A model generated the notes under the pieces. The model did not search any database, had not been told where the DNA came from, and worked only from the letters and a program-made list of their open reading frames with translations. DNA of 37,181 nucleotides from a virus: IMG/VR virus record IMGVR_UViG_3300031566_000173, positions 1-37,181 of that record. One strand, written 5' to 3'. Shown one piece after another: positions 7,362-14,665 of the stretch. The position numbers were made by a program, and so were the translations under genes. The stretch's first letter is position 1. Every line of letters begins with the position of its first letter.

Positions 7362-7367
7362 ACACAG

Positions 7368-7397
7368 CGTGTAGCCGAAGCGTGTGCGCGGTGTCAA
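7368..7397 (-). promoter_or_regulatory. Leaderless-type promoter for the RHH gene (TTGACA-N18-TACACG)
   Basis: On the minus strand a perfect -35 box TTGACA (7397-7392) is followed after 18 bp by TACACG (7373-7368). The ATG at 7361 begins 6 nt later, at the expected transcription start. No ribosome site is present, so the mRNA is probably leaderless. Confidence 0.45.
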
Positions 7398-7535
7398 CGC
7401 AACACACGCAGCACACACACTGAACACACGACACGCGCCAACCGAACTCCAGCGACTCCGCGGGTTTGCAGCCCGAAGCTCGCGGGCTTTCGAGACGCTT
7501 GCACACGTCGGAAGCATCGTCGACCATTGGTCTGC

Positions 7536-7898
7536 ATGGCGCGCCTCGCCGAACTCGCCGCACATCCGCTCGTCTTTGCCGTGGGCGTGGGTGTGGCGAA
7601 CGGAGTGCTCGCAGCGGTGCGGGACAAGCCCGTGTCGAAGCAGGCGGCGGCGATCACGGCGCTCGTGATCGCGGCCGGCGAGCTTGCCCTTGTCTTCGAG
7701 CTTCCCGACGAGGAGCGCCCTAGCATGACCGAGTTCGCGATCTTCACCATGACCGGCACGTTCCTCGGGCTGGCTCCGTTCGTGTCGTGGCGCGAGGGCG
7801 AACCGGGATTCCTGCAGCGCGCTGCCGAGGCGTGGGCGGACCGAGCATCGGAGAGCCAACTGGAGCCGGTAAGCGGCGACTACAGCCGCTACTACTGA
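7536..7898 (+). CDS. Small multi-span membrane protein, 120 aa
   Basis: The protein begins MARLAELAAHPLVFAVGVGV and shows three hydrophobic stretches: about residues 10-28, 38-56 (AITALVIAAGELALVFEL) and 66-84 (EFAIFTMTGTFLGLAPFVSW). The C-terminal 35 residues are polar. Size and topology resemble a class I holin, and the next gene encodes a lipoprotein, but no peptidoglycan hydrolase is adjacent. It sits on the plus strand inside the leftward block, opposite the RHH gene. The ribosome site is weak. Longer upstream extensions are rejected because they read through regulatory DNA. Confidence 0.6.
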   Translation: MARLAELAAHPLVFAVGVGVANGVLAAVRDKPVSKQAAAITALVIAAGELALVFELPDEERPSMTEFAIFTMTGTFLGLAPFVSWREGEPGFLQRAAEAWADRASESQLEPVSGDYSRYY

Positions 7899-8125
7899 TG
7901 CGGCACGCGCTACTGATCTGCGTCCTCGCTGGGTGCTCGGCGCTGACGTCTCCCGAAACGCCGGCCGCCGTCCTCTCAGCGCTCGACACGATCGCGAGGA
8001 TAGTCCGCCAGGAGACCGGGAAGTCGCTCGATCAGGTACCGACCACATGCGAGACGGAGAACCACCCCGAGTCCGGGGAGCTTCTCATCCTGTGCACGGT
8101 CAACTACCGCAAGACGACCTACTGA
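7898..8125 (+). CDS. Predicted lipoprotein, 75 aa
   Basis: The ATG overlaps the preceding stop (TGATG), so translation is coupled to the membrane gene. The N-terminus MRHALLICVLAGC is a short lipoprotein signal with lipobox VLAG before Cys13. The mature part has a helix (AAVLSALDTIARIVRQETGK) and two later Cys residues (TTCETEN, LLILCTV) that could form a disulfide. With its membrane partner this resembles a holin or inner-membrane protein plus outer-membrane lipoprotein (o-spanin-like) pair. It is not proline-rich like Rz1, so the spanin idea is tentative. Confidence 0.65.
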   Translation: MRHALLICVLAGCSALTSPETPAAVLSALDTIARIVRQETGKSLDQVPTTCETENHPESGELLILCTVNYRKTTY

Positions 8126-8610
8126 GTCCGCAGCATATCCGCCAGGACGCGGAACTTGCCAAGCGACTTGCGGCCGTCGAGGAACGCGGCTTCCTTCGGG
8201 CTGATCTTACGTGGGCGCGCGGCGGTCTTCATGAGCATGTCTCGCGTGAATGGTGCCGGCGCCTTCCCGTCGATGCGGAAGAAGTCGCCGGTGACGAGCG
8301 GCGCGTCGAACGTCCCGTTGCGGTTGACGCTCCAGAACTTGCGCGCGGCCACCTCGAACACGAACATCGCGGCACCGCCCTTGCTCACAACGATGTAGCG
8401 CGCAGGCAGCGGCTCGACGTTCTGCCCGAGCGTCAAGCTGTAGCCGCTGCACTGCCACGCCGCCGTCCACTCGTGGGAGGACTGAACAACCTCGGACACA
8501 TCGACGATGCCGTGCGGCATCGTGACGCGCAGCAGGTGCGCCTCGCCGCGGCTCGCCTTCACTTCGAGGCCGCGGGCTTTGAGGAATCCGGCAACGGCTC
8601 TCGCTGACAT
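8119..8610 (-). CDS. Hypothetical protein, 163 aa
   Basis: The start is ATG 8610, with GGGTGACC nearby; GTG 8622 is an alternative, and both overlap the end of the upstream gene. The protein opens MSARAVAGFLKARGLEVKAS, then has a beta-rich core (ARYIVVSKGGAAMFVFEVAA, FWSVNRNGTFDAPLVTGDFF) and a basic helical C-terminus. No catalytic motif or known family is recognised. It ends convergently, overlapping the lipoprotein gene by 7 bp. Confidence 0.65.
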   Translation of the reverse strand: MSARAVAGFLKARGLEVKASRGEAHLLRVTMPHGIVDVSEVVQSSHEWTAAWQCSGYSLTLGQNVEPLPARYIVVSKGGAAMFVFEVAARKFWSVNRNGTFDAPLVTGDFFRIDGKAPAPFTRDMLMKTAARPRKISPKEAAFLDGRKSLGKFRVLADMLRTQ

Positions 8611-9191
8611 TCGGTCACCCACTTGGTGCGCTTTCGATCGCGCGGAAAGAACTTGGCAAGAGCACGGATGCTCCGCAAGTTATTCTGGCGCACACGCCAG
8701 CACGGTCGCGGCATATTGGCATCCCAGAACGTGGGCTGCCGCGCCTCGTCGCCGAAGCGCCAGCCGATCAGGAACATCGTCGGGTACGTCGAGCGGAGCG
8801 TGAGAACGAGCACGTAGGCGTTGCGCTGCACGTCGCTGCGGGCATCGCCGCCCAACTCGAACCTATCGTTGTGCTTCTGCAGCAGCAGGCAGCCGTCGAG
8901 TCGATCGGTGGCCTTCACCTGGATGCCGCCGCCGACGTCGCCGCCGCTCTCGCGCCACTCCAGCCACTCGTCCAGGCGCCGGAACGCGCCGTCCCATTCC
9001 AGCTTGAGCGCGACCGCTACGGCTTTCTCCGCGAGCGCCCCCTGAATGTGCAGCTTGACGCCAGCGCGCGGGTCGACCCTGGTGTCGAACCGACCCGCGC
9101 GCTCGTGCTCAGCGTGTCTCGCACGCCCGATCTCGATGGCCTGAGCGCACTCCTCTGGCGTGAGGGTGACGCGCAGAACCTCCCGGGTCAC
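8559..9191 (-). CDS. Putative PD-(D/E)XK-fold protein, 210 aa
   Basis: GTG 9191 overlaps the recT stop (GTGA). The order GALAEKAVAVAL (helix with Glu), GGDVGGGIQVKATD (Asp and the x-V-K strand) and YVLVLTLR resembles small phage restriction-endonuclease-like proteins. The catalytic second acidic residue is replaced by Gln in IQVK, as in some active variants. The C-terminus is basic (RDRKRTKWVTECQ). It sits between RecT and an orphan in the recombination block, which fits a DNA-processing role. The fold assignment is by motif reading only. Confidence 0.55.
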   Translation of the reverse strand: MTREVLRVTLTPEECAQAIEIGRARHAEHERAGRFDTRVDPRAGVKLHIQGALAEKAVAVALKLEWDGAFRRLDEWLEWRESGGDVGGGIQVKATDRLDGCLLLQKHNDRFELGGDARSDVQRNAYVLVLTLRSTYPTMFLIGWRFGDEARQPTFWDANMPRPCWRVRQNNLRSIRALAKFFPRDRKRTKWVTECQREPLPDSSKPAASK

Positions 9192-10042
9192 GCCTCGGCG
9201 TCAGCGCGTCGGCGCCGCCGTTGCTTGGGAGCCTCCTGCTGCTCGCCGGCTGAGTCAGCGACGGCATCGAGCGCGGGCTGCCGTTCGCCCAACTGCGGCG
9301 CGTCCTCGATAGACGGGAGCGCCTCCATCTCCGCGGCTTCCTCGCCGTCGACGTCCTCGGCGCCCATCGCCTTCACGATCGGGCTGTCCGCGCTGAGCGT
9401 GAGTGAGCCCAGGAGCTTGCGGAGCGCGCTCTTGCGCCACATGGCCTCCTCCCAGTTGGTCCAGGGAGAATCCTTGCTGGTCGCCGCGTCGCTCGCCTTC
9501 TTGATCTTGTTGATCTCGGGCGTCGTGAGCACGACGAAGCGATCGTACTCGTCCCGCCAGATGGCCTTCGCGTAGGCGTACTTAAGCTTGCCGCGCGCCT
9601 CCGGATCCTCGGCGGGGCGGAACTTCAACTCGGGAGGCTCGTACGTGTACGAGAAGTGGTCGTGCTCGTACACCTCGTGTGCGTACACGTCCCGTAGCTC
9701 TGGATCCGCCTGCAGCGCGAGCTTGCGGAGGCCCTTGTACCCAATCTGGAATTGCGCGACCTTCGCCTGCTGGTGCTTGTTCCAGCGCGGGATGAGGTAC
9801 GCCTCGCCGAACACTGTGTCGAGCGAAAGGCCAAGCTGCGCCGCCTGCACGATGGCGCCGATGATCGACATGGGCAGACACTCCGAGAGCCCACGGCCCT
9901 TCTGAGCCGCGACCATGTAGACTTGGAAAAGACGACGGCCGTCGAGGTGCCGCGGCACCATCGCCGCGATCTTGCCCTCGTACTTGCGCAACAGCGTGCG
10001 CAGCTGCTGCTTGTTCTGATCGGTGCCCTGAATCTCGCTCAT
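9188..10042 (-). CDS. recT: RecT-family single-strand annealing protein
   Basis: A 284-aa annealing protein that coats ssDNA and pairs complementary strands. The start is ATG 10042, with AAGGAGCGAG upstream. RecT hallmarks are present: QLRTLLRKYEGKIAAMVPRH, then CLPMSIIGAIVQAAQLGLSL, FGEAYLIPRW, FQIGYKGLRKLALQ, VYEHDHFSYTYEP and KDSPWTNWEEAMWRKSALRK. The last 60 residues are acidic, then strongly basic (KQRRRRRAD). It works with the YqaJ-type exonuclease encoded three genes upstream, equivalent to lambda Red or RecE/RecT. Confidence 0.95.
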   Translation of the reverse strand: MSEIQGTDQNKQQLRTLLRKYEGKIAAMVPRHLDGRRLFQVYMVAAQKGRGLSECLPMSIIGAIVQAAQLGLSLDTVFGEAYLIPRWNKHQQAKVAQFQIGYKGLRKLALQADPELRDVYAHEVYEHDHFSYTYEPPELKFRPAEDPEARGKLKYAYAKAIWRDEYDRFVVLTTPEINKIKKASDAATSKDSPWTNWEEAMWRKSALRKLLGSLTLSADSPIVKAMGAEDVDGEEAAEMEALPSIEDAPQLGERQPALDAVADSAGEQQEAPKQRRRRRADAEA

Positions 10043-10734
10043 GTGCTCGCTCCTTCTTTCCGCCGCCGGAATGTGACGGCCCAGACCCACGGATCACGAT
10101 CCGCAGGAAACTTCTTGGCGTTGATCTCGTCCCACAGCGCGAAGAACTTCTCGCGCTCACTCTCGCCCCCAGCGCCGATTGCCATCGACAGCCGGGTGCG
10201 AGCGATGCCCTCAGCGATGGCGTCGCGGTCGGTCATCTCGCGCAGCTGCTGCAGCGTCACGTCGGTGATCTCCAGCGCGAGTCTGGAGGCCCAGCGCGGC
10301 ATGAAGATCGACGGGCGCCAGGGGAAGCCGCGCTCCTCGCGCAATTCGGTTCCTGGCCAAGCCGGGTCGGCGGCGTACGCGACCGCCCACCAGCCGTTCT
10401 CGCTGCTCTTGGGAATATCCGTCGGGTAGTAGATGCTGTCCCCGTACCCAGTCTCCGGGTTGACGGCGACGCGGAGCGCCTGCCACGTCTCGCGGACCCA
10501 CAGCCGGTCGCCGATGCCACCGTAGGGGCACCTGAGCGCCTGGGGAATGTTCCCGTCGAGAGTGTCGGTGACGATCCAGACCGAGCGCCCATTGTTCTGG
10601 GGGATCGGCTTGGTGTAGCGGCTCGGGTCGCGGTTCAAGAAGTCGAGGCCCTGCAGGCGCCGCGTCTGCGTCTTGCGGTCCTCCAGGATGGCGCGCACGA
10701 GACGTCCCTGAAAGATGATGCCGGTGTCCTTCAT
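10039..10734 (-). CDS. ASCH-like phage protein, 231 aa
   Basis: The start is ATG 10734, preceded by GTGGAGG, and the stop overlaps the recT start. The protein has the layout of a common phage family: GIIFQGRLVRAILEDRKTQT, GDRLWVRETWQA, SIFMPRWASRLALEITDV, MTDRDAIAEG and a C-terminal PWVWAVTFRR. These proteins carry an ASCH/PUA-like beta-barrel expected to bind RNA or modified nucleic acid; the molecular role in phages is unknown. It sits between a zinc ribbon and RecT. Confidence 0.8.
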   Translation of the reverse strand: MKDTGIIFQGRLVRAILEDRKTQTRRLQGLDFLNRDPSRYTKPIPQNNGRSVWIVTDTLDGNIPQALRCPYGGIGDRLWVRETWQALRVAVNPETGYGDSIYYPTDIPKSSENGWWAVAYAADPAWPGTELREERGFPWRPSIFMPRWASRLALEITDVTLQQLREMTDRDAIAEGIARTRLSMAIGAGGESEREKFFALWDEINAKKFPADRDPWVWAVTFRRRKEGAST

Positions 10735-10913
10735 GTACGCCTCCACTGCCAAACCATGACGCCGTCGCGGCTCGTCACGGGCGCGCCGCAGCGCGCACAC
10801 ACGGCGAAGTCTCCGCTCGGGCCCTGCTCGTCGTTGTCAGGGCGCAGGCAGTTGGTGCACACGACCACGAGTTCCTGCGTCATGAGGCGCCGCAGCCGCT
10901 CCACGAACTTCAC
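10731..10913 (-). CDS. Small zinc-ribbon protein, 60 aa
   Basis: GTG 10913 overlaps the exonuclease stop (GTGA), and the stop overlaps the next start (ATGA). After an amphipathic helix (KFVERLRRLMTQE) come two CxxC knuckles, VVVCTNCLRPD and AVCARCGAPV, spaced about 20 residues, forming a rubredoxin-like or zinc-ribbon module. It is probably a small nucleic-acid or protein-binding accessory of the recombination operon. No specific family is recognised. Confidence 0.65.
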   Translation of the reverse strand: MKFVERLRRLMTQELVVVCTNCLRPDNDEQGPSGDFAVCARCGAPVTSRDGVMVWQWRRT

Positions 10914-11866
10914 GCGGCCACCGCGTCCTTCGGGACCTTCTTGCTGTAGCGCAGGTCCCGGTAGCGTTGCGGCTCGACCGTGTACCCAGGCTTCTCGACG
11001 GTCACGAACTTGAGCACGCCGGGTCGGTCAGGGAATATGCCGTAGGACGCGGTGCCCATCGCCGACGCCAGCAGCCGCTTCGCCTCCTTGTAGTCCTTCT
11101 CGGCCTGCGAGCGTCGGGCGCTCGCCTCCTGCATCTGCTCGAACCACTCGACGACCAGCGGCGGCAGGTCGAGCGCCTGCCCCGACTCACGGAGCTTCTG
11201 GAGCGTCTCGTACGTGCTCTCGCTCGCGTCCGGCGCCGGCGCCTCGCCACGCTGGATCATCTCCCAGAACTCGTGCGTCTTGCGAATGAGTGCCCGCTGG
11301 AAGCGCTTGTGCTCCACGTAGTGCTTGTAGCGGAACTGCTGGCCGCCGATCAGGCAGCAGATGGAGCCGTAGCGCCGCGCGGAGACGATCAGCTGCTGCT
11401 GCAGCTGGCACTGGTAGGAGACAGGCGTGTCGGTCGCCCAATACTCGGCGTTGTGCTCGGCCGTGGTCTTGATCTCCAACAGGCCGGCGACCACGCGCGG
11501 CTTGAGGCGCTGCTCGTAGTCGGGCGTGGCGATGAGCCACGGGTAGTCGCGCGAGCGAAGGAGCAGACCACCCATGCCCTTGAAGACCTTGCGGCCGGTC
11601 GCCTCGTGGAATTGCTCGGCGATCAAAGGCTCCAGCCTGAGCCCCCACTTCATGCGCTCCTGCGCGACGGGGCTGTCGTCTTCCTCGGGGATCTGCCCGG
11701 TCTTCTTCATGAACAGCGTGTACGGGCTCTCGAACGGATTCGTGCCCATCACCGTCGCAGCTTCGCTGGCGCCAAGGCCGGTCCGTCTCGCGGCGAGCCA
11801 CGTTTCCCGGTCGCCCGCGTCGGCGACGACCTCGTACTTGCTTTGCTTCTGGGTGCGGGCTACCAA
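10910..11866 (-). CDS. YqaJ-like / lambda exonuclease-type recombinase nuclease
   Basis: A 318-aa 5'-3' dsDNA exonuclease of the YqaJ family, partner of RecT. It shows TGLGASEAATVMG (about 29-41), WGLRLEPLIAEQF (Glu helix), LIATPDYEQ (Asp 116), LLEIKTTAEH (Glu 131, Lys 133) and YQCQLQQQLIV (Gln 154 region), that is, the complete PD-(D/E)XK core. The C-terminal half is a long helical segment (AEKDYKEAKRLLASAM). The start is TTG 11866, with GGAAGGAG 7 nt upstream. It heads the leftward early operon. Confidence 0.92.
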   Translation of the reverse strand: MVARTQKQSKYEVVADAGDRETWLAARRTGLGASEAATVMGTNPFESPYTLFMKKTGQIPEEDDSPVAQERMKWGLRLEPLIAEQFHEATGRKVFKGMGGLLLRSRDYPWLIATPDYEQRLKPRVVAGLLEIKTTAEHNAEYWATDTPVSYQCQLQQQLIVSARRYGSICCLIGGQQFRYKHYVEHKRFQRALIRKTHEFWEMIQRGEAPAPDASESTYETLQKLRESGQALDLPPLVVEWFEQMQEASARRSQAEKDYKEAKRLLASAMGTASYGIFPDRPGVLKFVTVEKPGYTVEPQRYRDLRYSKKVPKDAVAA

Positions 11867-11906
11867 TTGAGTGCTCCTTCCGTCTGTGCTCGGCGGAGTA
11901 GCGCCT

Positions 11907-11948
11907 GATGGGGCGCCCCACCATGCTCCGGGGCGCCCCGTCTCTTTT
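11907..11948 (+). terminator. Strong terminator-like hairpin with duplicated GGGGCGCCCC
   Basis: GGGGCGCCCC occurs at 11910-11919 and 11930-11939, separated by ACCATGCTCC. The copies can pair as a 10-bp GC stem, extended by GAT/GTC to about 13 bp, followed on the plus strand by GTCTCTTTT. That is a rho-independent layout for rightward transcription. No plus-strand gene precedes it, so it may block antisense transcription, act in the 5' leader of the leftward operon, or be a protein site, since each arm is itself palindromic. Confidence 0.5.
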
Positions 11949-11953
11949 CCGGC

Positions 11954-11982
11954 ACGGTAACCGGTCGCCGTTGTCCGCGCAA
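11954..11982 (-). promoter_or_regulatory. Weak candidate promoter for the leftward recombination-replication operon
   Basis: On the minus strand TTGCGC (11982-11977) and TACCGT (11959-11954) are 17 bp apart, upstream of the TTG start at 11866. The match to consensus is poor, but the region is the only upstream space for this operon. The small palindrome CGGTAACCG covers the -10. Confidence 0.3.
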
Positions 11983-12007
11983 GCTGAGGTGTGACGTTCT
12001 TTGGCCC

Positions 12008-12037
12008 TTGCGCTGGTGAGCTAGCTCAGCTAGCTAT
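12008..12037 (+). promoter_or_regulatory. Rightward operon promoter with palindromic operator
   Basis: TTGCGC (12008-12013), a 17-bp spacer and TAGCTA (12031-12036) form a promoter for the long rightward operon. The spacer and -10 contain the perfect 17-bp palindrome AGCTAGCT-C-AGCTAGCT (12019-12035). Sixteen of these bases recur, in the same position relative to the -10, at 31453-31468, so the two operons are probably co-regulated. Unlike the second site, this one has a 44-nt leader and a normal ribosome site. Confidence 0.55.
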
Positions 12038-12080
12038 GCACCCGTCGGCCCGTCACGCAACGGCGGCCCGACGGAGAGCT

Positions 12081-12182
12081 ATGGCTGAACCGAATGAACT
12101 CTGGGCGATGGCCATGGGCCAGGAGTTGGCCGAGGCCGCCAGCTATGACCCGACCAAGCTGACCGGCGGAGGTGATGCGTGA
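12081..12182 (+). CDS. Hypothetical peptide, 33 aa, first gene of the rightward operon
   Basis: ATG 12081 follows GGAGAGCT. The peptide, beginning MAEPNELWAMAMGQELAEAA, is short, acidic and helical, ending in TGGGDA. No family is recognised. The only support is its ribosome site, composition and position right after the promoter with the palindromic operator; it might be a leader peptide. Confidence 0.45.
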   Translation: MAEPNELWAMAMGQELAEAASYDPTKLTGGGDA

Positions 12183-12219
12183 GCAGCCCAATCCACACGC
12201 AAGACCGGGAGGTAGGAGA

Positions 12220-12477
12220 ATGAGTCCGCTGAGGTTTGCGACGGCATATGCCGTGGAAAGCTACGTGTCGACGGCCCCGGGTTGGCCCCCCATAGGGCGC
12301 CGACGCTGCCTCGTGCTCTCTCGCGAGTTCGCCGAGCGGTGCCTGTCCGACGTGAAGGCGACGCTGCCGAAGGGGCAGTGGGTGGACATCTCGGAAAAGA
12401 TCGTCATCACAAACGGTAAGCAGTACCTAGAAATCAGCGGCCCCTACGGGACGTTCACCGATGTGGAGGCAGAATGA
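12220..12477 (+). CDS. Hypothetical protein, 85 aa
   Basis: ATG 12220 is chosen over upstream starts at 12172 and 12175 because it follows an excellent site, GGGAGGTAGGAGA. The protein begins MSPLRFATAYAVESYVS, has a basic segment (GRRRCLVLSREFAERCL) and ends in beta-like KIVITNGKQYLEISGPYGTF. No motif or family is recognised. Its stop overlaps the next start (ATGA). Confidence 0.65.
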   Translation: MSPLRFATAYAVESYVSTAPGWPPIGRRRCLVLSREFAERCLSDVKATLPKGQWVDISEKIVITNGKQYLEISGPYGTFTDVEAE

Positions 12478-12716
12478 GCCAGTTGGGTAAGCTGACCATT
12501 TCCGTCGTGCGTGACCTCGGCCGTCTCTTGCGCGCCCGCGGCGTCGTGGTGCTCGCGCTCGACGACGAGAACATCGCGGTGGGCACGTGGGGCAGGCGCA
12601 AGCGCGACTGTGAGGACATGGCCCGGCTGGGCGACTCGCTGCTCGACGCGATCCAGCACGGGATCTTCTCGACGTGGCGCAGGCGCAACGCGGCGGGAAA
12701 GATCGTGCCCTCGTGA
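12474..12716 (+). CDS. Hypothetical protein, 80 aa
   Basis: Coupled by ATGA overlap to the gene before. The sequence is a compact mix: MSQLGKLTISVVRDLGRLLR, a beta strand VVVLALDDENIAVG, and a helix RDCEDMARLGDSLLDAIQHG with a basic end. The layout suggests a small alpha/beta domain. No family is recognised. Confidence 0.65.
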   Translation: MSQLGKLTISVVRDLGRLLRARGVVVLALDDENIAVGTWGRRKRDCEDMARLGDSLLDAIQHGIFSTWRRRNAAGKIVPS

Positions 12717-13024
12717 TGGCGACGTACTCGACCGAAACGCCGTACGTGCCTCCGCGACCTCCCGTCGACGAGGCCGAGATCCACGCACTGCGCGAGACGC
12801 TCATCGACCACGCAGGCGACCCGGACATGCTGCTGAACGAGGTGGTGCTTCCGCTGCTGCGTGAGAAGCGCCGCGCCGAGCGCTTCATCCGATGGGTGGC
12901 GTCCTGGCCATGCACCGGTGCGCCGGGCAACGCTCCGTGCCGGCTCAACAGCGGCGACGACCCGGAGGAATACTGCGCGGTCTGCGCTGCGAGAGAATAT
13001 CTCAGGACCGGACGGTGGCCATGA
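12716..13024 (+). CDS. Cys-rich hypothetical protein, 102 aa
   Basis: ATG 12716 overlaps the preceding stop (TGATG). The N-terminus is Pro-rich (ETPYVPPRPPVDEAEI), followed by helices (ALRETLIDHAG, VVLPLLREKRRAERFIRW). The C-terminal third has four Cys residues in CTGAPGNAPC and CAVCAAREYL, a possible zinc site. The pattern of a long helix ending in a Cys cluster is frequent in phage orphans. Function is unknown. Confidence 0.65.
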   Translation: MATYSTETPYVPPRPPVDEAEIHALRETLIDHAGDPDMLLNEVVLPLLREKRRAERFIRWVASWPCTGAPGNAPCRLNSGDDPEEYCAVCAAREYLRTGRWP

Positions 13025-13971
13025 CGAGCCCGCGCGGCGCCACGCCGGAGCACGCGGACGACATGTTCGAGCTTCCGGACTTTCAATCTCCCGCCGACGC
13101 GCCGACGCGCACCAAGGACGGCGAGCCTTGGACACGTTGGGGCCACTACGGAAGCTACGAAGGCTGGTATGCGGCCGGCTCGCGAAGCGTCGGGAAGCAG
13201 GGTCGCCCCGCGTTTTGGGATGCGACCTTCTATGTTGCGTGTCTCGCGACGGGCGGCAGCTTGGACCAAGCGCACTGCTGCGGCAGCGGCATCCTGTCGC
13301 TGGGCGGTCTCGGTGTGACGCTGCGTTCGGGGTTTGCGCAGATCCTGCTGCACCAGTGCCTTCTGACGGACCCGGAGCGGTACATGCAGACGATGGCGCC
13401 GGTGCTCTACGAAACAGGCACGTACACGAAGCGCACCGAGAAGGCCGACACGGGGATCGCGCTCGTCGACAGTCAAGGCAGGCTGGTACTCACGGAGAAG
13501 CGCTTGCGCGATGTCGTGATGCTCGGCAGCGACGGCACGAAGTGGAGCGAGCGCCAGAAGAAGCGCGCGCGCATCTGGGTCACATGCTGTAGCAAGCTGC
13601 TGCGCGACGCGCGAATGGACGAGGCTCAGGGCGCCTTCGCCGAGCATGTGATGCCGGCGATGCTGACTGAGCGCACCAAGGAGATCGTGCGGTGGCCTCG
13701 CAACGGGATGCGAGACTCCTGGCAGTACACGCAGGAGCAGCAGGCGCTCTGGGCGTCGGTGATGATCATGGGCCTCGCCGACCCAGAGGAGACGGAGCGG
13801 ATGGTCGAGACGTGCGTGGTAGGCGAGGGGCGCTTCCCAGACGCCGCGCAGTCCCTGCTGAACATCTGCACGTACGCGGGCGATGCCGCCTTCCTGCGCC
13901 GGCTGGATCGCACGATGCCCCGCCTCGGAGAGCTTTTCCGGGTGCAGCTGAACGCGCCGGAGGAACGATGA
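13021..13971 (+). CDS. Conserved-looking phage protein, 316 aa
   Basis: ATG 13021 overlaps the previous stop (ATGA). After an acidic N-terminus and a Gly/Trp segment (RWGHYGSYEGWYAAGS), a globular domain carries QAHCCGSGILSLGGLGVTL, LLHQCLLTDPERYMQTMAPV, and a helical half with WVTCCSKLLRDARMDEAQG and WQYTQEQQALWASVMIMG. The HCCGSGILSLGG region with its repeated hydrophobic helices recalls phage wall-active or virion-associated proteins, but catalytic residues cannot be assigned. I do not name a function. It is the largest protein of the 12-18 kb operon. Confidence 0.7.
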   Translation: MTSPRGATPEHADDMFELPDFQSPADAPTRTKDGEPWTRWGHYGSYEGWYAAGSRSVGKQGRPAFWDATFYVACLATGGSLDQAHCCGSGILSLGGLGVTLRSGFAQILLHQCLLTDPERYMQTMAPVLYETGTYTKRTEKADTGIALVDSQGRLVLTEKRLRDVVMLGSDGTKWSERQKKRARIWVTCCSKLLRDARMDEAQGAFAEHVMPAMLTERTKEIVRWPRNGMRDSWQYTQEQQALWASVMIMGLADPEETERMVETCVVGEGRFPDAAQSLLNICTYAGDAAFLRRLDRTMPRLGELFRVQLNAPEER

Positions 13972-14378
13972 CGAAGAAGAAGGTGGTGCGAAAGCCGCAC
14001 AGGCGTCGAGTAGCGGTGCAAACGGTGCGAGCGTACGGAGAAGCGCTCGCGCGCTACGGCGAGATGGGAGCGGACACGCCAGAACAGGACGTCGATGCGG
14101 CGCTGGAGCGTTGCGACACACTGTGGGCCAAGCTGACGCCGGAGCAGCAGGCAGAGTTCGACGAGCCCGCGCTCAATGGTCCTACGTCGCCGGGGGGGGT
14201 AGACAACGTGCAGAACATGTTCGCGGCGCTGACGACGGCCTGTGCTCGCGGAGCCGTGGGCGACTGGGAGGGCTGCCAGGTACAGCTGCTGGCAGCGCAC
14301 GAGCGCGTCCCCACCGGGATGCCGAGGAACGCGGTGAACTACTTGCTGCAGATCACCGAGGAGATGCGGCACCGATGA
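13968..14378 (+). CDS. Hypothetical basic/helical protein, 136 aa
   Basis: ATG 13968 follows GGAGGAAC and overlaps the previous stop. The N-terminus is very basic (MTKKKVVRKPHRRRVAVQTV), followed by helices (AYGEALARYGEM, VDAALERCDTLWAKLTPEQQ) and NVQNMFAALTTACARGAVGDW, with a helical end. A nucleic-acid-binding arm is likely. No family is recognised. Confidence 0.65.
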   Translation: MTKKKVVRKPHRRRVAVQTVRAYGEALARYGEMGADTPEQDVDAALERCDTLWAKLTPEQQAEFDEPALNGPTSPGGVDNVQNMFAALTTACARGAVGDWEGCQVQLLAAHERVPTGMPRNAVNYLLQITEEMRHR

Positions 14379-14665
14379 ACTACTGGCTGCGGCAACTCGC
14401 GCACCTGTCCGTGCACGTGGCTCTCGCCTGCGCGGCGGTGCGCCTCTGCTTCGCGTACGAGGAGTACGGCCTTGGCGTGTTCTGCTGGCTCTCCCAGCTG
14501 ATCTACGAGATCGTGCTGGGACAGACCCGCCGGGTGGCGCGCGGGCTGGCGCTCATGGAGTTCAACGAGGCCCTGCATTCGCGAGTGGATGTGGCCATGG
14601 ACGATTGGTGGCGTCAGCGCGGCGAGACTGCGGCGCCGGAGGACACGAAGGGACGGACGCATTGA
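14375..14665 (+). CDS. Small membrane-associated protein, 96 aa
   Basis: ATGA overlap with the gene before. Residues 8-25 (AHLSVHVALACAAVRLCF) and 31-48 (LGVFCWLSQLIYEIVLG) are hydrophobic, giving one or two membrane passes; the C-terminal half is polar and basic (MDDWWRQRGETAAPEDTKG). No family is recognised. Confidence 0.6.
   Translation: MNYWLRQLAHLSVHVALACAAVRLCFAYEEYGLGVFCWLSQLIYEIVLGQTRRVARGLALMEFNEALHSRVDVAMDDWWRQRGETAAPEDTKGRTH

Noticed and set aside
7499-7528. TTGCAC-N18-ACCATT as a leaderless promoter for the 7536 gene
   Set aside because: The -10 matches consensus at only two positions, so it was not listed.
12015-12060. tRNA-like sequence (GCTAGCTCAG resembling a D-arm)
   Set aside because: No acceptor, anticodon or T-arm can be drawn around it; the element is better explained as a palindromic operator with a -10 box.
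12179-12223. 14-codon frame beginning GTG 12179
   Set aside because: Too short to support; it probably only spans the ribosome site of the 12220 gene.
12427-14121. Long minus-strand open frame (564 codons)
   Set aside because: Shadow of the compact rightward operon, whose genes have overlapping starts and ribosome sites; the frame is His/Arg-rich and lacks motifs.
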